A stretch of DNA of 64,000 nucleotides from Colwellia psychrerythraea 34H (GTDB lineage Bacteria > Pseudomonadota > Gammaproteobacteria > Enterobacterales > Alteromonadaceae). Of the stretch, positions 28,117 to 36,707 are shown piece after piece. Position 1 is the first letter of the stretch, and each line of letters begins with the position of its first letter. The DNA is taken from contig NC_003910.7 in NCBI RefSeq assembly GCF_000012325.1, positions 1,240,001-1,304,000 of the forward strand, written 5' to 3'. A model generated the notes under the pieces. It was not told the origin of the DNA and did no database searches. It worked only from the letters and a program-made list of their open reading frames with translations. The position numbers and the translations under genes are program-made.

Positions 28117-31100
28117 GATGAAGCCTTATTTTCTAATGAATCGTTCAATGTATTATCTAATGGAGCGTCTAATTGGTGATCTATTTCGTTGTCTATCGCT
28201 TTATTACCATCAAAAACTAAGGAATAAACGATAGGAACTACGAGCAAGGTAAATACCGTTGAAGAGATAATGCCGAATATTATGGCTATGGCAAGTCCAC
28301 TAAATACAGGGTCTAAGGTGATAATTAAATTCCCCAGCAGTGTTGTCCCTGCGGTCAGTAACACCGGTCTCATTCTTACTGTGCCTGCTTGAATTAATGA
28401 TTCTTTTATTGGGGCTCCTTGCTGTTGAGCTTGGTTTATAAATTCAATTAAGATTAAGGAGTTTCTAACTACTATGCCTGCTAGGGCAATCATGCCTATC
28501 ATTGCTGTTGCGGTGAATAAAATAGGATCAGGGGCACCGGCAACTTGGCGTTCGCCAAATTGATTTAATAAAAAGAACCCTGGCATAATACCAATAACCG
28601 TTAATGGAATGGCTGACATTATAATGCCTGATAATGCTGCTGAGCCTGTTTGTATGCGAAGAACAATAAATATGGCTGTTAGTGCGAATGCAAAAGCTAG
28701 TCCCATATCACGAAATACTCTGATGGTTATGCGCCATTCACCTTCACCACTAAATGAAAGCTCAATATCATCGGGTAACTGCCAAACAGTACCGCCACCA
28801 TTAGCGAAGAAACTTCGGTCTTGCCAGTTCTTTTGATCGCTAGGCTCAATATTCTGATTATTGATATCAGGTTGGTACTGAACTAAATCGCTATTAATGT
28901 CTGCAATTACCTCTGCAGGTGTTCTGCCTGATATATCAGCAGTGACATAAACAACAGGTCTTAAATCTTTATGGAATATCGGTTTATCACGGGTGTGTTT
29001 AATAAACTCGCCAAGCTCTCCTAAAGACACTAGAGGTTGTGGCGCCATATCAATGCCTTGCGGAGTGCTGGTTTGTACTATTCCTGCTTGCCCTTTCAAA
29101 GATAAGCGTTGTAAATCACTTAATGACTGGCGTTGTTCAAGCGGTAATTTTATATTAATAGCTAAGGGAGATGCTTCATTATCAAGGTGTAAATAACCAG
29201 CAACTTGTCCTTTTGTTGCCACGCCAATGGTTTGATTAATACTTGCCGTTGATATGCCAGACAGTGCTGCTTTGGTTTTATCACTAACAAAGCGTAATTG
29301 TGTTTGTTCACCGCCGACAGTAGAGTCTATCTCGACCACAAAAGGCTCTAACGTTAGACGCTGTTCAACTAAGCTTGCTGCTTGTTGTAAACTTGCATAT
29401 TGGGTAAATTCATTGCCGTATACTTCCGCCACCAATGTACTTAATACGGGTGGACCCGGAGGCACTTCTACCACACGTATTTTTATATCGCTGTCTTGTG
29501 CTAGAGCATTATTTAGTGGTGCTAAGTGCTCTCGCATTCTTAAGACAATGGCATGAGATTGGTGTTCACGTTGGCTTTTATCAAGCAGTAGTACTCGCAA
29601 ATCAGCGAGATAAGGTGCATGACGTTGGTAGTACTGTCTAACCATACCGTTAAAGTCTATCGGTGAGGGCAGTCCAACATAACTGGCGATGGTGGTTACT
29701 TCGGGAATTTTTTGTAATATGACGGACACTTTTTTTGCCATGGCAGCCGTTTGCTCAAGGGTGGCACTTTCGGGCATATCAATAATGACTTGTACTTCAT
29801 TTTTATTATCAAAAGGTAATAGTTTAAGGGGCACCCAACGCATAACAGGTAACAAAGCGGCAAGTAAAAATAACACTAATACCAAGCCGAGCATTGCTTT
29901 TCCTTTTGCACGACTATCTAACAATGGCGATAATATTTTACGGTATAAGCGTTGAAAACCTTGTTGGTTCACTTCCTGAGGGGAGTTGGTTGAAGCAGGT
30001 TTAGCTTTAATAAGTTTTCCAGCTAACCAAGGAGTAACTAGAAAAGCGACCAAGGTTGAACTGATGACACTTAGCGGCACATTAAAAGCCATTGGAGCCA
30101 TATAAGGTCCCATCATGCCGGTTATAAAGGCAAGTGGAATAAAGGCAAGTACAATAGTGACGGTAGACATTAACAAAGGCACGCGTATTTCGTTGATGGC
30201 TGAGACAATAGCGTCTTGGATATTTTTAGTATTAGCTTTCCCTTTAATTTTTGCTAAATACCGTTCAATATTATCGACGCCAGTAATCGGGTCATCGACT
30301 AATAAACCTAATGATAGAATCAGTGCAAACAGAGTAACGCGATTAATGGTGTAACCAAAAATTAAATCTAGCGATAAGGTGATACCGTAACAAATAGGTA
30401 CCGCCAAGCCGACCACTAACGCAGATCGCCAACCTAAAAATACGCCAATAAATACTACCACGGTAAAAACAGCAAACGCTAAGCTGGTGGTTAAATCATT
30501 TACTTTTTCGTTAGCTGTAGCACCATAGTCACGTAATACTTGTACTTCGACATTGGCAGGGAAAATTGCTGATTGTAATTGTGCTATTTTCTCATGCACC
30601 GCGTTGGCAACAGTTACTGCATTACTACCGCGTTGTTTGGCAATGCTAATGGTTACCATAGGGTAGTCTGAAGTTGCACCATTTACATGGTTGTTAGCAT
30701 AGTCTAGCCAAGTATAACTAGTTTGTTCTGCGGGTCCATCTATCACATCAGCGATATCTTTTAGTAAAATAACGCTGCCATCAATAACACTAATAGGGGT
30801 TTGCTTTAGCGCGTTAATATCGCGATAGGTGTCACCACTTTCGAGCGTTATTGATTGATTCGATAGAGTAATATTGCCGTGGCTTTCAAGTACATTTGAC
30901 ACCTTAATAGCATTAAAAATATCATCGACAGTAACTTGTCGTGCTGTCATTTGTTCGGGATTAATATTTACTTGTATTTGGCGGGCGCGACCTCCAACAA
31001 TAGTAACCTCACTGGTACTTTCAATCGCTTGTAAAAACGTAGATATTTCTTGTGCAAGTCGTCTTAAGGCGAAATCATCCACTTGGCTACTATCGGTGCT

Positions 31101-31553
31101 GTATAACGCTAACATGACAATAGCGACATCATCTACTTCAACAGGTTTAACCCGCCAGTTACTAACAATGGCAGGAATTTTCTCAGTATTAGCGTGTAAT
31201 TTGTTATAAGTATTTAACAGTGCTCGCTCGCGATTTTCACCGACAGTAAATCGCAGTGTAACCACAGATTGATTGCTATTACTGACGGAATAAACGTGCT
31301 CTACGCCTTTTACTTGTGCTAATAGTTTTTCAAGTGGAGTGGTAACTAATCGCTCTACTTGTTTGGCGTTAACCCCTGGGGCATCGACGATAACATCGAT
31401 CATGGGCACAACAATTTGTGGCTCTTCTTCACGTGGAGTTAAGTTAAGCGCTATCAAGCCAGCCAGTATTGATAAAATCAAAATAAATAGCGGGACATTA
31501 CTCTTAAGTACCTTACTCAGTAACGTCGTGGTAAAAGTCTTTTTAATGGTCAT
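28113..31553 (-). CDS. RND efflux permease
   Basis: Inner-membrane RND transporter of 1146 residues, about 100 longer than AcrB. It has the usual plan: TM1 at about 18-36, a porter loop, a TM2-6 block from about 355, the central cytoplasmic region, and a second half from about 555. The proton-relay pair is Asp420/Asp421 in LSLGLLVDDPITGVDNIER, where AcrB-like pumps have DDAIVVVENVER. Extra length lies mainly in the second periplasmic loop (about residues 880-930). Substrate is unknown. It lies 42 bp after the ArsR/HlyU-type regulator gene and is probably controlled by it. Confidence 0.9.
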   Translation of the reverse strand: MTIKKTFTTTLLSKVLKSNVPLFILILSILAGLIALNLTPREEEPQIVVPMIDVIVDAPGVNAKQVERLVTTPLEKLLAQVKGVEHVYSVSNSNQSVVTLRFTVGENRERALLNTYNKLHANTEKIPAIVSNWRVKPVEVDDVAIVMLALYSTDSSQVDDFALRRLAQEISTFLQAIESTSEVTIVGGRARQIQVNINPEQMTARQVTVDDIFNAIKVSNVLESHGNITLSNQSITLESGDTYRDINALKQTPISVIDGSVILLKDIADVIDGPAEQTSYTWLDYANNHVNGATSDYPMVTISIAKQRGSNAVTVANAVHEKIAQLQSAIFPANVEVQVLRDYGATANEKVNDLTTSLAFAVFTVVVFIGVFLGWRSALVVGLAVPICYGITLSLDLIFGYTINRVTLFALILSLGLLVDDPITGVDNIERYLAKIKGKANTKNIQDAIVSAINEIRVPLLMSTVTIVLAFIPLAFITGMMGPYMAPMAFNVPLSVISSTLVAFLVTPWLAGKLIKAKPASTNSPQEVNQQGFQRLYRKILSPLLDSRAKGKAMLGLVLVLFLLAALLPVMRWVPLKLLPFDNKNEVQVIIDMPESATLEQTAAMAKKVSVILQKIPEVTTIASYVGLPSPIDFNGMVRQYYQRHAPYLADLRVLLLDKSQREHQSHAIVLRMREHLAPLNNALAQDSDIKIRVVEVPPGPPVLSTLVAEVYGNEFTQYASLQQAASLVEQRLTLEPFVVEIDSTVGGEQTQLRFVSDKTKAALSGISTASINQTIGVATKGQVAGYLHLDNEASPLAINIKLPLEQRQSLSDLQRLSLKGQAGIVQTSTPQGIDMAPQPLVSLGELGEFIKHTRDKPIFHKDLRPVVYVTADISGRTPAEVIADINSDLVQYQPDINNQNIEPSDQKNWQDRSFFANGGGTVWQLPDDIELSFSGEGEWRITIRVFRDMGLAFAFALTAIFIVLRIQTGSAALSGIIMSAIPLTVIGIMPGFFLLNQFGERQVAGAPDPILFTATAMIGMIALAGIVVRNSLILIEFINQAQQQGAPIKESLIQAGTVRMRPVLLTAGTTLLGNLIITLDPVFSGLAIAIIFGIISSTVFTLLVVPIVYSLVFDGNKAIDNEIDHQLDAPLDNTLNDSLENKASS

Positions 31554-31595
31554 TATGAATTCACTTTTTGATTACCAAACTTAAACTTCAATGCT

Positions 31596-31901
31596 TTACT
31601 CGTCACTACAAAATTTTGCATGTAATACACGCAGTAATTCTTCTATTTTGGGGTTAGCAATACGATAGAATATTGTCTGCGACTCTCGTCTGGTCGTTAC
31701 TATATTACTTTCTCTTAATTTGGCCAGATGTTGTGAAAGTGCAGACTGTGAAAGATCAATACGTTGATTTAAATCACCAACAGTCAGTTCGTTCTCACTT
31801 AAACAACACAAGATCATTAACCGGTAAGGGTTGGATAATTGCTTCAAAATCCCAGCGACTTCGGTCGCATTTTCTAAAAGTTTCTGTTGTTCAGTGTTCA
31901 T
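31596..31901 (-). CDS. ArsR-family regulator, HlyU/BigR/SqrR-like (probable persulfide sensor)
   Basis: Winged-helix repressor of 101 residues. The recognition helix region LSQSALSQHLAKLRESNIV closely resembles HlyU of Vibrio. Cys32 (LCCLSENEL) and Cys98 (AKFCSDE) are 66 residues apart, the same spacing as the redox pair of SqrR, BigR and HlyU, which forms a tetrasulfide link with reactive sulfur species. The metal-binding ELCVCDL motif of ArsR/SmtB sensors is absent. It heads the RND operon and is divergent from a DUF2892-rhodanese-DsbA operon. Two palindromes between the operons are likely operators. Confidence 0.85.
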   Translation of the reverse strand: MNTEQQKLLENATEVAGILKQLSNPYRLMILCCLSENELTVGDLNQRIDLSQSALSQHLAKLRESNIVTTRRESQTIFYRIANPKIEELLRVLHAKFCSDE

Positions 31902-31960
31902 AATTTTATCCGTAATAATCTGCTTGCAGGTATGTATTTTACTTTATACTTGTTTTCTAA

Positions 31961-32001
31961 ATTAGTAAAGGCTAATATAGTGTTTATTAGCAAATGCTAA
32001 T
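31961..32001. promoter_or_regulatory. Two palindromic operators in the divergent ArsR/DUF2892 promoter
   Basis: ATTAGTAAAGGCTAAT at 31961-31976 and ATTAGCAAATGCTAAT at 31986-32001. The second is a perfect ATTAGC-N4-GCTAAT palindrome and the first differs at one arm base; their starts are 25 bp apart. They lie 60 and 71 bp from the two divergent start codons. Size and AT-rich dyad symmetry fit an ArsR-family dimer site. Binding is inferred. Confidence 0.7.
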
Positions 32002-32071
32002 GTTTATTTTTTACTTATTATGTATGTGAAAAACAGTTGAAATATTAGCTTCAATTTTTAAGGAAATAGTT

Positions 32072-32281
32072 ATGACAATCAACGAAGCGCTCCGGTTAAT
32101 TGCCGGTACCATGATTTTACTATCACTTTTTTTAGCGGTTAATTACTCTCAAAATTGGCTATGGTTTACTGCTTTTATTGCTGTTAACTTAATACAATCA
32201 TCTTTCACTAAATGGTGTTTAATGATGACAATTTTAAAAAAATTAGGCTTAAGAGATAAGAGTGCCAACTGTAGTGAATAA
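32072..32281 (+). CDS. DUF2892 (YgaP transmembrane-domain-like) membrane protein
   Basis: Small membrane protein of 69 residues. It starts INEALRLIAGTMILLSLFLA and has a second helix FTAFIAVNLIQSSFTKWC. This two-helix hairpin with the conserved Cys in FTKWCLMMTILKKLG is the DUF2892 domain that in E. coli YgaP is fused to a rhodanese. Here it is a separate gene 41 bp before the rhodanese gene. AAGGAAATAG precedes the start. It probably anchors or partners the rhodanese at the membrane in sulfane-sulfur handling. Confidence 0.85.
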   Translation: MTINEALRLIAGTMILLSLFLAVNYSQNWLWFTAFIAVNLIQSSFTKWCLMMTILKKLGLRDKSANCSE

Positions 32282-32322
32282 GCCAACAAAATTTAGCCAA
32301 ATTAAATGATAGAGGAATGAGT

Positions 32323-32670
32323 ATGTTAAAAACGATACCTGAAGTAATAGCACAAGCGAGAAAATCATTAACCATCATGACTGTTGAAGAGGCTATGTTG
32401 TTAGCCAAACAAGAAAATGGTGTGATCATCGATGTACGTGAGCCCAGTGAGTATGCTGAAAAATCAGCCGAGGGCACTATCAATATTCCTCGTGGTTTGC
32501 TTGAAATGAAAATGCTTCAAATGTATCCCAATGAAGCGCAACCTATTTTTTTACACTGCGCGACCGGCGCACGTGCTATCTTTTCTGCGGAGCAATTGAA
32601 GCGAGTAGGCTATCTAAATGTTTCAGTAATCACTTCAACCCTAGATGATATTTGCAATGCTTGGTGTTAG
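32323..32670 (+). CDS. Rhodanese-like sulfurtransferase
   Basis: Single-domain rhodanese of 115 residues. Conserved features are DVREPSEYAE (the DxR-E motif) and the active-site loop LHCATGARA with catalytic Cys in the CxxGxR pattern. The C-terminus ICNAWC carries two further Cys that could relay sulfur. I chose ATG 32323, 7 nt after AGAGGA; the ATG at 32317 abuts that site. It transfers sulfane sulfur between thiols. The neighbouring persulfide-sensor-type regulator supports a role in detoxifying or using reactive sulfur. Confidence 0.88.
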   Translation: MLKTIPEVIAQARKSLTIMTVEEAMLLAKQENGVIIDVREPSEYAEKSAEGTINIPRGLLEMKMLQMYPNEAQPIFLHCATGARAIFSAEQLKRVGYLNVSVITSTLDDICNAWC

Positions 32671-32720
32671 TTTGGTAAATACTAAGTAAATTAATTTTAG
32701 TTAAGTAAAGTGGAGTAAAC

Positions 32721-33380
32721 ATGGCATCCCCTGTTGTAATTGACTATTACAGTGATATTTTATGCGTTTGGGCATGGATAGCACAGCGACGCAATGAAGA
32801 GCTAAATGCCAAATTATTGGGCAAAATAGAGTGGCGCTATCATTACCTTGATGTATTTGGTGATGCGAGTAATAAAATTCCTAACCAGTGGCAAGAGAAG
32901 GAGGGATTCACAGGATTTTCTAATCATATTCAAAAGGCAGCGGCCCCGTATCCAGATGCGCCTATTAATACTGAATTGTGGAAAAGTGTTCGTCCTAAAT
33001 CTTCGGCTAACCCACACCTTGTTTTAAAGGGGGTTGAGTTAACACTGGGGGCACACGTTAGTATCGAGCTTGCGCTCTTATTTCGTCAGGCATTTTTTAT
33101 TGATGGTAAAGATATCAGCCATTTAGCCGTATTATTTGGGCTTATTGAAAAAGCTGGCTATAAAGCGGATGAAGTAAAAAGATCGATAGATGATGGCAGA
33201 GCAATAGCAGCTTTGATGGCCGATTATCAACAAGCCAAATTGTTGACTTTAAAAGGTAGCCCAACGTATATCATTGATAATGGCAGACAAGTACTTTATG
33301 GCAATGTAGGTTATCGGGTCTTATTAGCAAATATTGAAGAGCAGTTGAAGGCACCGACTAATGAAGCAAGTTGGTGTTAA
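32721..33380 (+). CDS. DsbA/HCCA-isomerase-type thioredoxin-fold protein
   Basis: Protein of 219 residues without a signal peptide, so probably cytoplasmic. The start VIDYYSDILCVWAWIAQRR is the DsbA-family (FrnE / 2-hydroxychromene-2-carboxylate isomerase) N-terminus, but the CxxC is reduced to one Cys (CVWA). The cis-Pro region appears as LKGSPTYIIDNGRQVLYGNVGY. A terminal Cys (ASWC) is present. A glutathione- or thiol-dependent transferase or reductase seems likelier than disulfide oxidation. It follows the rhodanese gene by 50 bp, has GGAG before the start, and ends the operon at a clear terminator. Confidence 0.75.
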   Translation: MASPVVIDYYSDILCVWAWIAQRRNEELNAKLLGKIEWRYHYLDVFGDASNKIPNQWQEKEGFTGFSNHIQKAAAPYPDAPINTELWKSVRPKSSANPHLVLKGVELTLGAHVSIELALLFRQAFFIDGKDISHLAVLFGLIEKAGYKADEVKRSIDDGRAIAALMADYQQAKLLTLKGSPTYIIDNGRQVLYGNVGYRVLLANIEEQLKAPTNEASWC

Positions 33381-33412
33381 CTACTTCTGGTTGATAATTA
33401 AAGTTAATCCGT

Positions 33413-33450
33413 AAAAATGGCTTTCAATCGGTAAGATTAAAGCCATTTTT
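33413..33450 (+). terminator. Terminator of the DUF2892-rhodanese-DsbA operon
   Basis: Perfect 12-bp stem (33413-33424 and 33439-33450) ending in a T-run, 33 nt after the DsbA-like gene and before the converging lysA. The A-run on the other side could also serve lysA. Confidence 0.85.
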
Positions 33451-33534
33451 TATGTGGAAACTGTAGAGGAAAATCATTGATACAATAAGTTTGATGATAG
33501 CTACCTAATAATAAGGGGTAATCACCAGTAACTA

Positions 33535-34797
33535 TTACAGCCAGCTTGGTATAATATCTTGTTTGATAATCTCTTCGTAACTAGGGCGTTTTTTTACTAT
33601 AGCAAATTCATTACCCTTCACCATCACTTCAGGCGCCAACATTCTCGTATTATAGCTAGATGACATAACTGAACCGTATGCACCACTGCTCATAATCGCA
33701 ATCAAATCACCTGCATCTGATTTATGTACTTGTCTTGCTTTAGCAAAAGTATCGCCTGTTTCACAAACAGGGCCTACCACGTCGTAGGTTTTTAATTCGT
33801 TAGCACCTTTATTCACGGCAATAATTTGATGATATGCTTCATACATACTCGGTCTGATCAAGTCATTCATACCCGCATCAAGTATCAAAAATTGTCGTTC
33901 TTCGCCATTTTTTATAAAAACCACACTTGAGACAAGAATGCCCGCATTACCTAATAATGAACGACCCGGCTCAATAATAATTTTGCAATTAAGGTGACCA
34001 AGTTGTGCCTTAACTAAATCAGCGTAGCTTTGCTTGCTCGGGATGATTTCATCAAGATAAGTAATACCTAAACCACCGCCAACATCAACAACACTAATTT
34101 CATGACCATCTGCTCTTAATTCATTAACTAGTTCAGCAATTCGCTGGTACGCTTCTTCAAAAGGAGCCAGACTAGTTAATTGAGAACCAATATGTACATC
34201 AACACCTTGCACTTTTATACCAGGTAATGATGCGGCTCGTTTATAGGCAATTCGGGCTTTAGAAATGGGGACGCCAAACTTGTTTTCTGCTTTCCCTGTG
34301 GAAATTTTTGCATGGGTTTGCGCACAAACATCAGGATTAATACGAAAAGCAATCGCAGCTGTTTTGTTAAGGGAGGTGGCTACTTTTGATATCAACTCTA
34401 GCTCTGGCTCAGACTCAACATTAAACTGGAAAATACCTAACGATAACGCGTAGTGAATTTCTTCTTCAGTTTTCGCAACACCAGAGTAGACAATTTTATC
34501 CGCTGGAATGCCTGCCGTAATTGCGCGGCGAATTTCACCCATTGATACCACGTCTGCACCTGAGCCTAATTTAGCTAAGGTGGCAAGTACCGCTTGGTTA
34601 CTATTGGCTTTTACTGCATAACAAATCAGAGCATCTTGACTGCTAAAAGCATTTTTATATGCTTGAAAACTTGTTTCAATGGCTGTGCTTGAGTAGCAAT
34701 AAAAGGGAGTTTGTACATGCTGGGCAATATCGCTAAGAGCAATATTTTCAACAAACATTTCATTATTTTTGTGCGGGAAATAGCTAACTGGAGTCAT
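33535..34797 (-). CDS. lysA: Diaminopimelate decarboxylase
   Basis: PLP enzyme of 420 residues catalysing the last step of lysine synthesis, meso-diaminopimelate to lysine. Lys63 in CYAVKANSNQ binds PLP. The barrel phosphate-binding glycines appear as DVGGGLGI, and EPGRSLLGNAG and GPVCETGD (catalytic Cys) are intact. Length is normal for the family. It is a single gene here; the lppL and dapF neighbours seen in many gammaproteobacteria are not adjacent. Confidence 0.96.
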   Translation of the reverse strand: MTPVSYFPHKNNEMFVENIALSDIAQHVQTPFYCYSSTAIETSFQAYKNAFSSQDALICYAVKANSNQAVLATLAKLGSGADVVSMGEIRRAITAGIPADKIVYSGVAKTEEEIHYALSLGIFQFNVESEPELELISKVATSLNKTAAIAFRINPDVCAQTHAKISTGKAENKFGVPISKARIAYKRAASLPGIKVQGVDVHIGSQLTSLAPFEEAYQRIAELVNELRADGHEISVVDVGGGLGITYLDEIIPSKQSYADLVKAQLGHLNCKIIIEPGRSLLGNAGILVSSVVFIKNGEERQFLILDAGMNDLIRPSMYEAYHQIIAVNKGANELKTYDVVGPVCETGDTFAKARQVHKSDAGDLIAIMSSGAYGSVMSSSYNTRMLAPEVMVKGNEFAIVKKRPSYEEIIKQDIIPSWL

Positions 34798-35067
34798 AGA
34801 ATAATCATTGAGTATTGAGCAAACAGAATGTAACTAAATCTATGCTAACTTGTCGCACTATTCAAGGGCTAAGTGCAATATCGACAAGGTAAAATGTTAT
34901 AGCTCATAACTTGAATCAATTGAGGAAGGCTTCCACCAATGTTTTTTAGTTCTCAGTAAGTGAATTTGATTGAAATCAGCCTTTGACACCATAATAGTAA
35001 CCATCAACCTTGTTAAAACAGATTGGTGGTTATTATTTATGCTGTTAAATCAGGACGATTGCTAGGT

Positions 35068-35592
35068 TTAACTTAATTGGGCAAGAGCAGACTTTAATTC
35101 ATCTAGGATAACTGGGTTACTGATTGTTTGTTTTTCGCTATCGAAATTATCGAAAAAACTAGGGATCGATACACTAGCTTTCACATCACCAGCAAAATAA
35201 GGCGCAGAGCCTGTCGCGGCAGTTAATACCGTTTGAGCGCCACCAGAACCTGGTGAAGTTGCCAGTAATACCATTGGTTTGTTCTGAAATAACTTCTGAT
35301 CTATACGAGAAGTCCAATCAAATAAGTTTTTGTAAGCTGCAGTATATGAACCGTTATGCTCAGCAAATGAAATGATAATAGCATCTGCTTGACCTAGCTT
35401 AGCGAAAAAAGATTTTGCAGCTTCTGGCTGACCTAATAACTCTTCTTTATCTTGACTAAATAATGGCATTTCATATTCATTTATATCTAATATTTCAACA
35501 GTAGCATTGGGCACTAATGAAGCGGCGTACGTGGCTAGTTGTTTGTTGATAGATTTTGAACTGCTGCTGGCTGCAAAGGCTAATAATTTCAT
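35068..35592 (-). CDS. NADPH-dependent FMN reductase-type flavoprotein
   Basis: Flavodoxin-fold protein of 174 residues. The FMN phosphate loop is AASSSSKSINKQLA; the second motif SFAEHNGSYTAAYKNLFDW corresponds to PEYNGS...KNAIDW of the FMN_red family (quinone or azo reductases such as ChrR). TSPGSGGAQ is a third conserved loop. It would reduce FMN, quinones or electrophiles with NAD(P)H. AGGAAG precedes the start. A LysR gene is divergent at 156 bp, a typical regulator-target pair. Confidence 0.85.
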   Translation of the reverse strand: MKLLAFAASSSSKSINKQLATYAASLVPNATVEILDINEYEMPLFSQDKEELLGQPEAAKSFFAKLGQADAIIISFAEHNGSYTAAYKNLFDWTSRIDQKLFQNKPMVLLATSPGSGGAQTVLTAATGSAPYFAGDVKASVSIPSFFDNFDSEKQTISNPVILDELKSALAQLS

Positions 35593-35748
35593 AATAATGG
35601 CTTCCTATTGTATTTATAAATTAGATGGTTTAATGGTATACAACTTTAGCCTAAACATTTTGATTTAGACTTAAAACTTAATATGTAGCTAGTATATAGC
35701 TATAATCGAATGTAATTAATAGCCTCTAATGAGAATAACTTTTTCCAT

Positions 35749-36666
35749 ATGACTCATAATAACGACTCTAAACTCTTTGATGGCATGGTGATATTTACCC
35801 AAGTAGTTGAATGCGGAAGTTTTTCTGGTGCCGCGATAGCAACAGGTCATTCAAATTCTTATATCAGTAAAACACTTAATAAACTTGAAGCACGGGTCGG
35901 AGTTCGTTTATTAAATCGAACCACACGATCAATCAGTTTGACTCCAGAAGGACAAGTGTATTATGAACAATGCCAACAGTTAGTGCTCGATGCTCATGAT
36001 GCAGTATCTCTATTAACGCAAAGTCATATAGAGCCTAAAGGCGTGCTTAAAATAAGCTGTCCGACGTCGTTCGCAGAAAACCACTTACAAGAGGTGATGT
36101 CAGCCTTTATGCACCAGTATCCTGAAGTCAATTTGGTTTTAGATTTAAATGATCGCCATGTCGACTTAGTGCAAGATGGCTTTGATTTAGTTATTAGAGC
36201 CACAGATAAACTAGCAGAATCAAGCTTAGTTTGTCGCAAAATATATAGCTGCAAAGCTTATACTGTGGCATCACATGACTATTTGAAGCGCTTTGGTCTG
36301 CCGCAATCGCCAGAGCAACTCAGTGAGCATCAGTGCATTTGTTACAGTAACTTAAAGCAAGCTAACAAATGGATTTACAGCCATAGCAATGGCACTGATA
36401 ACCAAGTTGAAGTAAAAGCTAAATTATTATGTAATAGCGCCAGTATGGAGTTAGCCATGGTACTGGCAGGTCATGGTATTTGTAGATTACCCGCATTTGT
36501 CATGGAAAAAGAATTGCAAGATAATAAGCTAGCCATACTATTTAATGATTACATTACGCCAACCATTGATGTCTACGCAATTTACCCAAGCCGAAAACAC
36601 TTATCACCTAAAGTGCGATGCTTTATTGATTTACTTGTTGATAAAATGCCCCGATCGCTCCTATAA
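35749..36666 (+). CDS. LysR family transcriptional regulator
   Basis: Regulator of 305 residues with an N-terminal HTH (about 10-70; FTQVVECGSFSGAAIATGHS, SYISKTLNKLEARVGVRLL, TRSISLTPEG), which is the CrgA/AaeR-like subgroup style. The effector domain is about 95-295. It is divergent from the FMN reductase gene and likely controls it, perhaps in response to quinones or other electrophiles (inference). Its stop codon lies in a 15-bp tandem duplication. Confidence 0.87.
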   Translation: MTHNNDSKLFDGMVIFTQVVECGSFSGAAIATGHSNSYISKTLNKLEARVGVRLLNRTTRSISLTPEGQVYYEQCQQLVLDAHDAVSLLTQSHIEPKGVLKISCPTSFAENHLQEVMSAFMHQYPEVNLVLDLNDRHVDLVQDGFDLVIRATDKLAESSLVCRKIYSCKAYTVASHDYLKRFGLPQSPEQLSEHQCICYSNLKQANKWIYSHSNGTDNQVEVKAKLLCNSASMELAMVLAGHGICRLPAFVMEKELQDNKLAILFNDYITPTIDVYAIYPSRKHLSPKVRCFIDLLVDKMPRSLL

Positions 36667-36687
36667 CTGAACCTCCTATAACTGAAC
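36658..36687. repeat. 15-bp perfect tandem duplication over a stop codon
   Basis: CTCCTATAACTGAAC occurs twice in direct succession; the first copy contains the stop codon of the lysR gene. A short hairpin ATAACTGA...TCAGTTAT (36678-36705) overlaps the second copy and could serve as a weak terminator between the converging genes. Confidence 0.7.
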
Positions 36688-36707
36688 TATATTATGCTCA
36701 GTTATGC

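Noticed and set aside
28609..31584. Several plus-strand frames of 67-111 codons opposite the RND permease gene
   Set aside because: They are antisense shadows of a strongly conserved coding sequence and have no promoter, ribosome-binding site or family resemblance.
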